Origin: CAYPHA01 sp964410215
Lineage (GTDB): Bacteria > Calditrichota > Calditrichia > Calditrichales > CAYPHA01
Length of the DNA stretch: 17,396 bases
Assembly (NCBI GenBank): GCA_964410215.1
Contig: CAYPHA010000089.1
Coordinates: 1 to 17,396 of the forward strand
Direction: 5' to 3'
This document shows, piece after piece, positions 7,066 to 13,815 of the stretch (position 1 is its first letter; each line of letters opens with the position of its first letter). The notes beneath the pieces are model-generated. The model was not told the DNA's origin, searched no databases, and saw nothing but the letters and a program-made list of their open reading frames with translations. A program made the translations under genes and the position numbers.

Positions 7066-8625
7066 ATGCTACATCCTTCAAAAAGGGTCTTATTATTTCT
7101 TACCCTGACAGCAGGTCTTGCTGCCTTCCTCTTTCGAATCATTGAATTGGATCATCGCCCTCTTCATGGCGATGAAGCTGTGAACGCCTACAAACTGGGC
7201 GAAATTGTCGAGGAAGATGTTTTCCGTTATGATCCATATGAATATCATGGTCCGGCACTGTACTTTTTTTCGTACCTCATAACAAAAGCGCAGGGGAAAG
7301 ACCGGTTTGCCTTTCTGGATGAGTGGGACCTTCGCATCCTGCCGGTGACGGCCGGATTGATGCTTTTGCTGCTCCCGCTTTTCTACCGGAAATTTATAGG
7401 CTGGGAAGTAACTCTTTCCTCTGTATTCTTGCTGTCTTTCTCGGCTCCGCTGCTGTTTTACAGCCGATATTATATTCATGAACCGTTGTTCGCGTTATTT
7501 ATCTATCTGCTTCTGTTTCAAATTTTTTCCTATTTTAAACAGCCCGGAATGTTAAAAGCAGCCGGAATTGGTGTCAGCACTGCCATGGTTTTGGCCACAA
7601 AGGAAACATGGCTGGTGATATTCCCCGCAATTGCCGGTGCGTCGGCTATGTTTCTTTACTTAAATTCAACGGTGCGGGGGGCAGGGAAGTGGATACAGGC
7701 AAAGTACCTGATTGCGGCCCTGATGGCATTCATGGTGATCTTCGTTCTGATGTTCAGTTGGTTTTTCCGTCATACGGCCGGGATTACGGAGGCGATTGCA
7801 GCCATCCCGAATTATTTTCAGAGGGGGGTCGGGGATTCAGTACACAATCATCCCTGGTATACCTATTTCTCCTGGCTTTTTTTCTATCCCTCTTACGACG
7901 GTACATACTGGACAGAGGCAGCTGTCTTTCTGCTGTCTCTGACCGGTATCGGATTCCTTCTCTGGGAGGGGAAAACGGAAAATCCGGGTATACAGTATCT
8001 GCAGTTCATCGCTTTTTACGGGTACCTGTCATTCGTTTTATTTTCTTTAATTCCCTACAAAACGCCCTGGAATCTACTGACCTTTTATCCGGCAATACTG
8101 GTTACAGCCGCCTTCGGTATTATTCAAAGTTACCGATGGGTCCTGGATCGTAAGGGGAAAATGGTGTTTCTGACGCTCATAGTGATGGCCGGAATACATT
8201 TTATATGGCAGTCTCTTGTTTTAAATTTCCGGCTTGACACGGATCCGGGGAACCCCTACGTCTATGCCCATCCGCTGCCGGATGTGGTGGAGCTGGCGTC
8301 AGAATTAGACAGCCTTGCCGCCGTTTCTCCTGATGGTTACAATATACCCATCCAGATCATTATTCCCGGGAATGATTACTGGCCTCTTCCCTGGTATTTG
8401 CGGCGGTTCAGACAAACAGGCTGGCTGGAAACCGTCCCGGAGGAAGGTCTGCCGGCTCCTGTTATTATTTCGGAACCGGATTTAGACAGTCTGGTTATCC
8501 CCTTTCTCTACGACAGGCCGCCACCGGGACAGAAATACCTGTATACACCGTTGATGGATGAACAATTCTATTTGAGACCGGGTAAGCCCCTGCATATCTA
8601 TATCCGCTATAACATGAAGCTTTAA
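7066..8625 (+). CDS. GT-C glycosyltransferase-like membrane protein, Agl23/TIGR03663 family
   Basis: A 519-residue polytopic membrane protein of the ArnT/PMT-like GT-C superfamily, matching the flippase activity-associated Agl23 family. The first extracytoplasmic loop carries the acidic motif HRPLHGDEAVN (D36, E37), then YDPYEYHGP (55-63). LLFYSRYYIHE and ATKETW are further family hallmarks. About ten hydrophobic helices follow, with a soluble C-terminal segment from roughly residue 390. Such enzymes move sugars from polyprenyl-phosphate donors to acceptors outside the membrane. The GT2 gene at 9638-10360 could make that donor. The ATG lies only 28 bases after a terminator and has no Shine-Dalgarno sequence; the bases before it are CCCTCC. 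I found no better start, so translation may be leaderless or depend on readthrough. The family is well supported; substrate unknown. Confidence 0.85.
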   Translation: MLHPSKRVLLFLTLTAGLAAFLFRIIELDHRPLHGDEAVNAYKLGEIVEEDVFRYDPYEYHGPALYFFSYLITKAQGKDRFAFLDEWDLRILPVTAGLMLLLLPLFYRKFIGWEVTLSSVFLLSFSAPLLFYSRYYIHEPLFALFIYLLLFQIFSYFKQPGMLKAAGIGVSTAMVLATKETWLVIFPAIAGASAMFLYLNSTVRGAGKWIQAKYLIAALMAFMVIFVLMFSWFFRHTAGITEAIAAIPNYFQRGVGDSVHNHPWYTYFSWLFFYPSYDGTYWTEAAVFLLSLTGIGFLLWEGKTENPGIQYLQFIAFYGYLSFVLFSLIPYKTPWNLLTFYPAILVTAAFGIIQSYRWVLDRKGKMVFLTLIVMAGIHFIWQSLVLNFRLDTDPGNPYVYAHPLPDVVELASELDSLAAVSPDGYNIPIQIIIPGNDYWPLPWYLRRFRQTGWLETVPEEGLPAPVIISEPDLDSLVIPFLYDRPPPGQKYLYTPLMDEQFYLRPGKPLHIYIRYNMKL

Positions 8626-8643
8626 GCACGGAGAGAACGATTT

Positions 8644-9603
8644 GTGAATCAATCCTGGTTTAAGCCGCAAAATGCTGCTGGTATGTCACTTCTGCGGTTT
8701 GAACATCATGCCATGAACACGTTGTTCGAAATATGGCTTTCGGATCATAATCCATCATATGCTGAACAGGCGGCCCAGGCAGCGTTTTCTGAGCTGGAAC
8801 GGCTCGAAAACGAACTAAGCCGGTATCTCCCGAACAGTGAAATATCGCGGATTAATTCCCTGAGAAACCATGAATCGACAACCATTACTCCGGATACTCA
8901 AGGCTGTCTGATCGATTGCATGTATTTGTACAACCTGACAAAAGGTGCATTCGATATCAGTGCCGGGCCTTTAATCGATATCTGGAAAAACCGCGGGAAG
9001 AAAACGGATTCTATTGAACATATTCGGGATTTTGTTGAAGAAAAACGAACGCGGATCGGTTTGCCCTGGCTGCATATTGATTCGGATGGATACAGGGTTA
9101 CCAAGATGGGGCAGGACCTTCTACTTGATCTTGGGGGATACGGAAAAGGGTACGCCCTCCGCGTAATGGCTGCTACACTCAGAGAGTGGGATATTGATAC
9201 GGCATTTGTGCACGGCGGCCATAGTACGGTTCTGGCGGTATCCGGTTCTACGGATGTATCCTGGCCGGTTTCGATCCACCTGCCGGGGAATCGGGAGCGG
9301 TTTCAACAGACACTGACGCTTCATAACCAGGCTCTAAGCGGTTCCGGTTTGGTCAAAGGAACGCATATTATCGACCCGCGAAGCGGGAGTCCGGTCAAAA
9401 ACCGGGTTGCCGCATGGGTACTTTCAGAAAACCCGGCCCATGCCGACGCGCTTTCAACCGCATTTTTAATTATGGATTTGAATGAAGTGAACTCATTATG
9501 TCATAGAGAAGGGAATTTGGGAGCCCTGATCATCGAAAATGCGGTTCGGGATAACGAATTTACGATTCATACGTTCGGAATGTGGCCCGAATCAAAGAAA
9601 TAG
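8644..9603 (+). CDS. apbE: FAD:protein FMN transferase (ApbE family)
   Basis: A 319-residue enzyme that transfers FMN from FAD onto Ser/Thr residues of partner proteins, a Mg-dependent reaction. GTG 8644 is the chosen start: GGAGAG (8630-8635) is 8 bases upstream; ATG 8683 is a weaker alternative. ApbE motifs appear in order: HAMNT (22-26), SEISRIN (65-71), FDISAGPLIDIW (103-114), DLGGYGKGYA (162-171), HGGHS (190-194), THIIDPRSG (240-248) and the metal-site motif ADALST (267-272). The length matches the family. No signal peptide or lipobox is visible, so it probably acts in the cytoplasm, unlike many exported ApbE proteins. It begins 18 bases after the GT-C gene, so the two are likely co-transcribed. 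No FMN-binding target such as an Nqr/Rnf subunit or FMN-bind protein is visible here, so its substrate is encoded elsewhere. The next gene converges on it. Confidence 0.92.
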   Translation: MNQSWFKPQNAAGMSLLRFEHHAMNTLFEIWLSDHNPSYAEQAAQAAFSELERLENELSRYLPNSEISRINSLRNHESTTITPDTQGCLIDCMYLYNLTKGAFDISAGPLIDIWKNRGKKTDSIEHIRDFVEEKRTRIGLPWLHIDSDGYRVTKMGQDLLLDLGGYGKGYALRVMAATLREWDIDTAFVHGGHSTVLAVSGSTDVSWPVSIHLPGNRERFQQTLTLHNQALSGSGLVKGTHIIDPRSGSPVKNRVAAWVLSENPAHADALSTAFLIMDLNEVNSLCHREGNLGALIIENAVRDNEFTIHTFGMWPESKK

Positions 9604-9637
9604 TGTTGATTTTTCTTTATCGAATGTACCCTTTCCT

Positions 9638-10360
9638 TTATTGTTTCAGATATTTTCTCCTGAGGTATCTGAGATCGGTTAACACGCTCCAGATTATCTC
9701 ACCCGGGTGCAAGCGTGAGTCTGAATCCCAGTACCATTCAATCGGGAATTCACCGATCCGGTACTTATATTTCTGAGAAAGCAGGACAACCTCCGGGTCG
9801 AAAAGGAATCCTTCCAGCGTGACATCCCTATAGAGCCTGCGGGCAATATCACCCCTGTACAGTTTAAAGCCACATTGCGTATCGGTTAGATTTTCAGGGA
9901 GCCGGAGGTAATGACGTGTAAAATATCTGAATAGCTTTGATAACGTTCTGCGTTTCAGGTTCATGGGATTTTTTATATAACTTTCCGGCAGATAACGGGA
10001 ACCGTGTGCGATATCGTATGGACCTTCTTCAAGGAGATCAATTCCGGTTGCAATAAAATGCAGGGGAACGTTGCCGCCACAATCCATGAACATGACGATT
10101 TTTCCTTCTGAGGCCATCATACCTTTTCTTACGGCATGACCTTTTCCATGATGTGCACTACCGGCAAGAAGTCGAATTAATTGTGGAAACTGTTTCTGGT
10201 AATCACCGACTATGGCACAAGTACCATCGTTGCTGCCGTCATCTGATACAATGATTTCACATTTTATTGAGCGGTCTCTAATAAAGCCGGCGAGTTGCTC
10301 CAGGTCGTTCCCGATTTTTCCTTCTTCATTCAATACCGGGATTATAATTGAAAGATTCAT
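9638..10360 (-). CDS. GT2 glycosyltransferase, polyprenyl (dolichyl)-phosphate glucosyltransferase-like
   Basis: A 240-residue GT-A fold enzyme expected to transfer a sugar from an NDP-sugar to polyprenyl phosphate on the cytoplasmic membrane face. It opens with the family start LSIIIPVLNEE (3-13). VSDDGSNDGT is at 38-47, HGKGHAVRKGM at 71-81, IAHGSRYL at 117-124 and DTQCGFKLYRG at 160-170. The usual DxD reads MDCGGN (92-97): the first Asp is kept and the second is Gly. I place the start at 10360, just before the fold; an in-frame ATG at 10393 would add 11 residues and has no better ribosome-binding site. No membrane helices are seen. It converges on apbE with only 34 bases between stops. With the Agl23-like protein it could form a donor-synthase and transferase pair, which is inference. 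Confidence 0.88.
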   Translation of the reverse strand: MNLSIIIPVLNEEGKIGNDLEQLAGFIRDRSIKCEIIVSDDGSNDGTCAIVGDYQKQFPQLIRLLAGSAHHGKGHAVRKGMMASEGKIVMFMDCGGNVPLHFIATGIDLLEEGPYDIAHGSRYLPESYIKNPMNLKRRTLSKLFRYFTRHYLRLPENLTDTQCGFKLYRGDIARRLYRDVTLEGFLFDPEVVLLSQKYKYRIGEFPIEWYWDSDSRLHPGEIIWSVLTDLRYLRRKYLKQ

Positions 10361-10478
10361 ATTAATTTCTGATGAATGATACCTGCACGTCATAAATTTA
10401 CGGTTCTTATCTTCAATAAACCAGAAAATCAAATATTGGTTTTATTCATGATGAAGATCACTATGACAAGACAAGTGA

Positions 10479-10507
10479 TTGCATACAATTGTAATTATTA
10501 ATATACT
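10479..10507 (+). promoter_or_regulatory. candidate promoter with palindrome in the spacer
   Basis: TTGCAT (10479-10484), a 17-base spacer and TATACT (10502-10507) form a plausible sigma70-type promoter for the nucleotidyltransferase gene. The perfect 10-bp palindrome TACAATTGTA (10484-10493) sits between the boxes and could bind a regulator. The divergent intergenic region (10361-10569) is AT-rich; nothing else in it is convincing apart from the ribosome-binding site GGGGAG near 10556. Confidence 0.4.
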
Positions 10508-10569
10508 CACTGATAATTTGATGGTTGCATTATTCTAATTTTCGATAATAAACGAGGGGAGTATTTATA

Positions 10570-11487
10570 ATGTCTGTTTCAATGGTTATTCTGGCGGCGG
10601 GAATGGGAAGCCGGTATGGCGGATTAAAGCAACTGGACCGGTTTGGACCGAACGGCGAAACGCTCATGGAATATTCGATTTATGATGCGGTAAAAGCCGG
10701 TTTTGATAAAATTGTGTTTGTGATACGCCCTGATTTCGAAGAGGAATTCAGGGAGCATTTTCTTAAGCGGATAGATTCGGTTGTAAAAACCGACTATGTC
10801 TTTCAGGAGCTGCACCATCTTCCGAAAGGCTTTTCTGTACCCGAAGGACGAAAAAAACCATGGGGAACGGCGCATGCCGTGATGCGGGCACAATCCGTTA
10901 TGCACAATCCGTTTGCCGTGCTCAATGCCGATGACTTTTATGGCAGGGATGCAATACGCGGCATCTTCGAATACTTAAATCAGGAAAACGTTCAAAATTC
11001 TGCAAAGTACGGTATTGTGGGATATTCCGTAGCTAAGACACTATCCGAACATGGTTCCGTATCACGTGCCGTCCTGGGGGTTGACGCAAAGAATAATCTG
11101 ACTTCGATTGTCGAACGTACGAAGATATTCAGGAAAGAGGACGGACAAATCGTTTATGAGGAAGATGGTGTACATTTTCCTTTGCGTGGAAATGAATCGG
11201 TATCAATGAACCTGATGGGGTTTTCGCCGGTTATCTTCAACCAGATGGAAGAATATTTTATTGAATTCCTTCAAAACTCTATTCTTGAACCCAAAGCGGA
11301 ATTTTTCCTTCCCCTGGTTCTCAATAAGCTTATCGCCAGTAAAAAGGCGGAAATACGTGTTATCGAAACCAGCTCGGATTGGTTCGGTGTAACCTATCCG
11401 GATGATAAAGAGAAAGTTCAGGGGGAAATTCAAAAACTAACTGCCTCAGGGATTTATCCTGCGGAAGGGCTGTGGAAGTCTGTATGA
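10570..11487 (+). CDS. sugar-1-phosphate nucleotidyltransferase-like protein
   Basis: A 305-residue NTP transferase of the NDP-sugar pyrophosphorylase superfamily, joining a sugar 1-phosphate to an NTP. The nucleotide-binding motif LAAGMGSRYGGLKQL covers residues 8-22, with K20 in the usual lysine position. PWGTAHAV (97-104) and the metal-binding NADDFYG (119-125) follow. VIETSSDWFGVTYPDD near the C-terminus is typical of this family. The ATG has GGGGAG about 8 bases upstream. Its stop overlaps the next start as ATGA, so it is tightly coupled to a NahK-like sugar kinase. Together they would convert a free hexose or N-acetylhexosamine to the 1-phosphate and then to an NDP-sugar, though here the second enzyme is encoded first. 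Base and sugar specificity cannot be read from the sequence. Assignment to a named enzyme (GlmU, RmlA, GalU) is not justified. Confidence 0.88.
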   Translation: MSVSMVILAAGMGSRYGGLKQLDRFGPNGETLMEYSIYDAVKAGFDKIVFVIRPDFEEEFREHFLKRIDSVVKTDYVFQELHHLPKGFSVPEGRKKPWGTAHAVMRAQSVMHNPFAVLNADDFYGRDAIRGIFEYLNQENVQNSAKYGIVGYSVAKTLSEHGSVSRAVLGVDAKNNLTSIVERTKIFRKEDGQIVYEEDGVHFPLRGNESVSMNLMGFSPVIFNQMEEYFIEFLQNSILEPKAEFFLPLVLNKLIASKKAEIRVIETSSDWFGVTYPDDKEKVQGEIQKLTASGIYPAEGLWKSV

Positions 11488-12611
11488 GGCATAAATATTC
11501 GTTTGATATCAGACATGTTCTGGCCCAATTCCGGGTCGATGGCCGATTAACAAAAGCGTCCCCCTTTGGCTCCGGTCACATTAATGATACATTTCTGGTG
11601 TATTTGGAAGGGCCCGCTGTAAAAAAGTATATTTTACAGCGCGTGAATCACCATGTGTTTAAAGACGTACCGCTTCTGATGAAAAATATTCATCATGTCT
11701 GCGCGCATATTCTTAGCAAACTCTCGCAGTCCGGCACCATTGATTTCGCGCCGGAATGTTATACCTTTATTTCTACGTTCGATGACAGAAATTATCATCG
11801 GGATCAGGAAGGTAATTTCTGGCGGCTTACGCCATTCCTGGAGTCCAGTCATTCTTTTGATCTTATCGACTCGGAAACCAAGGCATTCAATGGAGGTATG
11901 GCTTACGGCTCCTTCCAGCTATTGCTCGCCGACCTGAGTCCGGATAAACTCGGTGAATCGATTCCGGACTTTCATAATATTAATTTTCGTCTGGATAATT
12001 TGACCCGGGCGGTGGAAAATGATCCAGTCAGAAGGAAAAATAAGGTTTCGCAGGAAATTGCATTTCTTCTGGAACGGAGGGATGAAATGCGGATTATTTT
12101 AAACGAGGGTATGAAAGGGCGGATACCGCTCAGGATAACCCATAATGATACAAAGTTCAATAATATTCTTTTTGATGAAGAAGATCGTGTTCGGGGGGTT
12201 ATCGATCTGGACACGGTGATGCCCGGCTATGTTCATTATGATTTTGGTGATGCGATCCGCACCGGCGCCAGCACGGCGCCCGAGGATGATCCCGATCCGG
12301 AGAATATGGTTATGGATCTGGCTTTGTATAAAGCATTCACAAAGGCCTACTTCGAAAAAACATCGGTTTTCCTCACACCTGCTGAAGTGACCCACCTGGC
12401 CCTCTCCGCAAAACTGATGACTTATATAATGGCTGTGCGCTTTCTGACGGATTATATCGAAGGTGACGTGTATTATAAAACAACGCATGAGTTGCAAAAC
12501 CTTCATCGAACCCGCACTCAGATCGCCCTCATAAAAAGTATGGAAGCACAGTACAAAGAGATGAAGCACGTCATCGATTACTGCTACAATTCCAAATCCG
12601 GAAAAAAATAA
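11484..12611 (+). CDS. NahK-like sugar 1-kinase (aminoglycoside phosphotransferase fold)
   Basis: A 375-residue kinase of the APH/choline-kinase fold, closest by motif to N-acetylhexosamine 1-kinase (NahK) and the proteins labelled mucin desulfatase. It would phosphorylate C1 of a free sugar using ATP. GSGHINDTF (29-37) forms the N-lobe nucleotide loop. The catalytic loop HNDTKFNN (220-227, D222) and metal site IDLDTVMPG (240-248) follow, with YDFGDAIRTG at 252-261. I chose ATG 11484, which overlaps the upstream TGA and has GGAAG 5 bases before it; GTG 11472 would add four residues. Coupling to the nucleotidyltransferase supports a sugar-activation pair that recycles free sugars into glycan precursors. 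Its exact sugar is unknown. The gene ends about 50 bases before the first repeat unit at 12662, with no clear terminator. Confidence 0.88.
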   Translation: MRHKYSFDIRHVLAQFRVDGRLTKASPFGSGHINDTFLVYLEGPAVKKYILQRVNHHVFKDVPLLMKNIHHVCAHILSKLSQSGTIDFAPECYTFISTFDDRNYHRDQEGNFWRLTPFLESSHSFDLIDSETKAFNGGMAYGSFQLLLADLSPDKLGESIPDFHNINFRLDNLTRAVENDPVRRKNKVSQEIAFLLERRDEMRIILNEGMKGRIPLRITHNDTKFNNILFDEEDRVRGVIDLDTVMPGYVHYDFGDAIRTGASTAPEDDPDPENMVMDLALYKAFTKAYFEKTSVFLTPAEVTHLALSAKLMTYIMAVRFLTDYIEGDVYYKTTHELQNLHRTRTQIALIKSMEAQYKEMKHVIDYCYNSKSGKK

Positions 12612-12661
12612 CTTATTTCATTTTGGGTAATTTTTTCGAAATCGGCATCATATAATCAGGG

Positions 12662-12794
12662 GATCACGGATTATACTGATGCCACCGATGTCACGGATAG
12701 TGTATCTGTGTTTTCCGTGTCATCCGTATCATCCGCGATCACAGATGTAAGCTGATGACGCTGATTTCACAGATCCTTAATCCGTGTCCTCCGC
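12662..12794. repeat. left-flank minisatellite units (one full, one shortened)
   Basis: Bases 12662-12736 form a 75-bp unit beginning GATCACGGAT and ending CATCCGC. It matches the unit at 13194-13268 in 67 of 75 positions by my alignment. Bases 12737-12794 hold a shorter, degenerate unit (58 bases) with the same ends. It stops 16 bases before the GxxExxY start codon. The stretch 12612-12661 before it is AT-rich and shows nothing else. Confidence 0.88.
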
Positions 12795-12810
12795 GATAAG
12801 AGAGGTGAGT

Positions 12811-13188
12811 ATGCAGGAACTCAAGCATCATGAAATAACCCAAAAAATCATCGGGTGTGCTTTTGAGGTACACACGTTTTTAGGAAATGGTTATCAGGAA
12901 GTGATTTATCAACGAGCTCTGGCAATCGAGTTTACCAATGCACAACTTCAATATGAACGTGAAATGGACATGTCTATCTTTTACAAAGAGGAAACATATC
13001 CAATTGGCACAAGAAGGGCAGATTTTATTGTAGAAGGTAAAATTCTTGTGGAATTAAAGGCCGTTCTCGAACTGGAAAGTGTACACCTGTCCCAGATATT
13101 GAATTACTTGAAAGCCTACAAACTAGAAGTCGGACTCCTTATCAATTTCGGAAGTAAAAGGATGACCTTTAAACGCGTTGTGATGTAA
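12811..13188 (+). CDS. GxxExxY family protein (PD-(D/E)xK_3-like)
   Basis: A 125-residue member of the GxxExxY family. The hallmark GYQEVIY is at residues 27-33, after ITQKIIGCAFEVHTFLGNG. RRADFIVEGKILVELKAV (68-85) supplies D71 and E81-x-K83, matching a PD-(D/E)xK nuclease core. Family members have no firmly established role as far as I know; nuclease activity is predicted from the fold. ATG 12811 is preceded by AGAGGTGAG; GTG 12784 is rejected because it and its codons lie inside the flanking repeat. Units of the same repeat family end 16 bases before the start and resume 5 bases after the stop, so gene and repeats form one compact block. It stands between a carbohydrate operon and a convergent glutamine synthetase and shows no functional link to either. 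It may be part of a mobile or repeat-amplifying element. Confidence 0.88.
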   Translation: MQELKHHEITQKIIGCAFEVHTFLGNGYQEVIYQRALAIEFTNAQLQYEREMDMSIFYKEETYPIGTRRADFIVEGKILVELKAVLELESVHLSQILNYLKAYKLEVGLLINFGSKRMTFKRVVM

Positions 13189-13193
13189 TTGTT

Positions 13194-13494
13194 GATCACG
13201 GATGACACTGATGCTATCGATGTCACCGATATTGTATCTGTGTTTTCCGTGTCATCCACATCATCCGCGATCACGGATGTGCACGGATGCTACTGATGTC
13301 ACCGATATTGTATCCGTGTTTTCGGTGTCATCTTCATCATCGGCGATCACGGATGTGCACGGATGCTACTGATGCCACCGATATTGTATCCGTGTTTTCG
13401 GTGTCATCTTCATCATCGGCGATCACGATGACACGGATGCTACCGATGTTGCCGATATTGTATCTGTGTTTTCCGCGTCATCCACATCATCCGC
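13194..13494. repeat. minisatellite block A: four units, 301 bp
   Basis: Four tandem units, each opening GATCACG and closing CATC(C/G)GC: 13194-13268 (75 bp), 13269-13344 (76), 13345-13420 (76) and 13421-13494 (74). The second and third differ by one base (TGTCACC versus TGCCACC), so they are a recent duplicate pair. A common core, GATATTGTATC(C/T)GTGTTTTC, is present in all. Together with block B it fills the 627-base gap between the GxxExxY and glnN stops. Confidence 0.97.
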
Positions 13495-13795
13495 GATCAC
13501 GGATGACACTGATGCTATCGATGTCACCGATATTGTATCTGTGTTTTCCGTGTCATCCACATCATCCGCGATCACGGATGTGCACGGATGCTACTGATGT
13601 CACCGATATTGTATCCGTGTTTTCGGTGTCATCTTCATCATCGGCGATCACGGATGTGCACGGATGCTACTGATGCCACCGATATTGTATCCGTGTTTTC
13701 GGTGTCATCTTCATCATCGGCGATCACGATGACACGGATGCTACCGATGTTGCCGATATTGTATCTGTGTTTTCCGCGTCATCCACATCATCCGC
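13495..13795. repeat. minisatellite block B: exact second copy of block A
   Basis: This block repeats block A in the same unit order, and I see no base differences across the 301 bp: 13495-13569, 13570-13645, 13646-13721 and 13722-13795. A truncated start of a ninth unit, GATCACAAATG, runs from 13796 into the end of glnN, whose stop is at 13816-13818. The period is 301 bases, not a multiple of three, so frames shift between copies and open frames across it are not genes. Confidence 0.97.
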
Positions 13796-13815
13796 GATCA
13801 CAAATGAATTTCGTT

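Noticed and set aside
7608..8153. 181-codon + strand open frame inside the GT-C gene
   Set aside because: It is an alternative frame of a gene with clear family motifs; no separate start signals.
9604..9637. Bidirectional terminator between the convergent apbE and GT2 genes
   Set aside because: The 34-base gap has T-runs but no convincing stem.
12784..12810. GTG start that would extend the GxxExxY protein by nine residues
   Set aside because: The extension is the end of the flanking repeat unit; ATG 12811 has its own AGAGGTG and matches the family's usual start.
13194..13795. CRISPR array
   Set aside because: The units are head-to-tail repeats of 74-76 bp with no unique spacers, copied as a block, and no cas genes are present.
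12662..13795. Insertion sequence around the GxxExxY gene
   Set aside because: No transposase, terminal inverted repeats or clear target-site duplication is visible. Mobility remains only a hypothesis.
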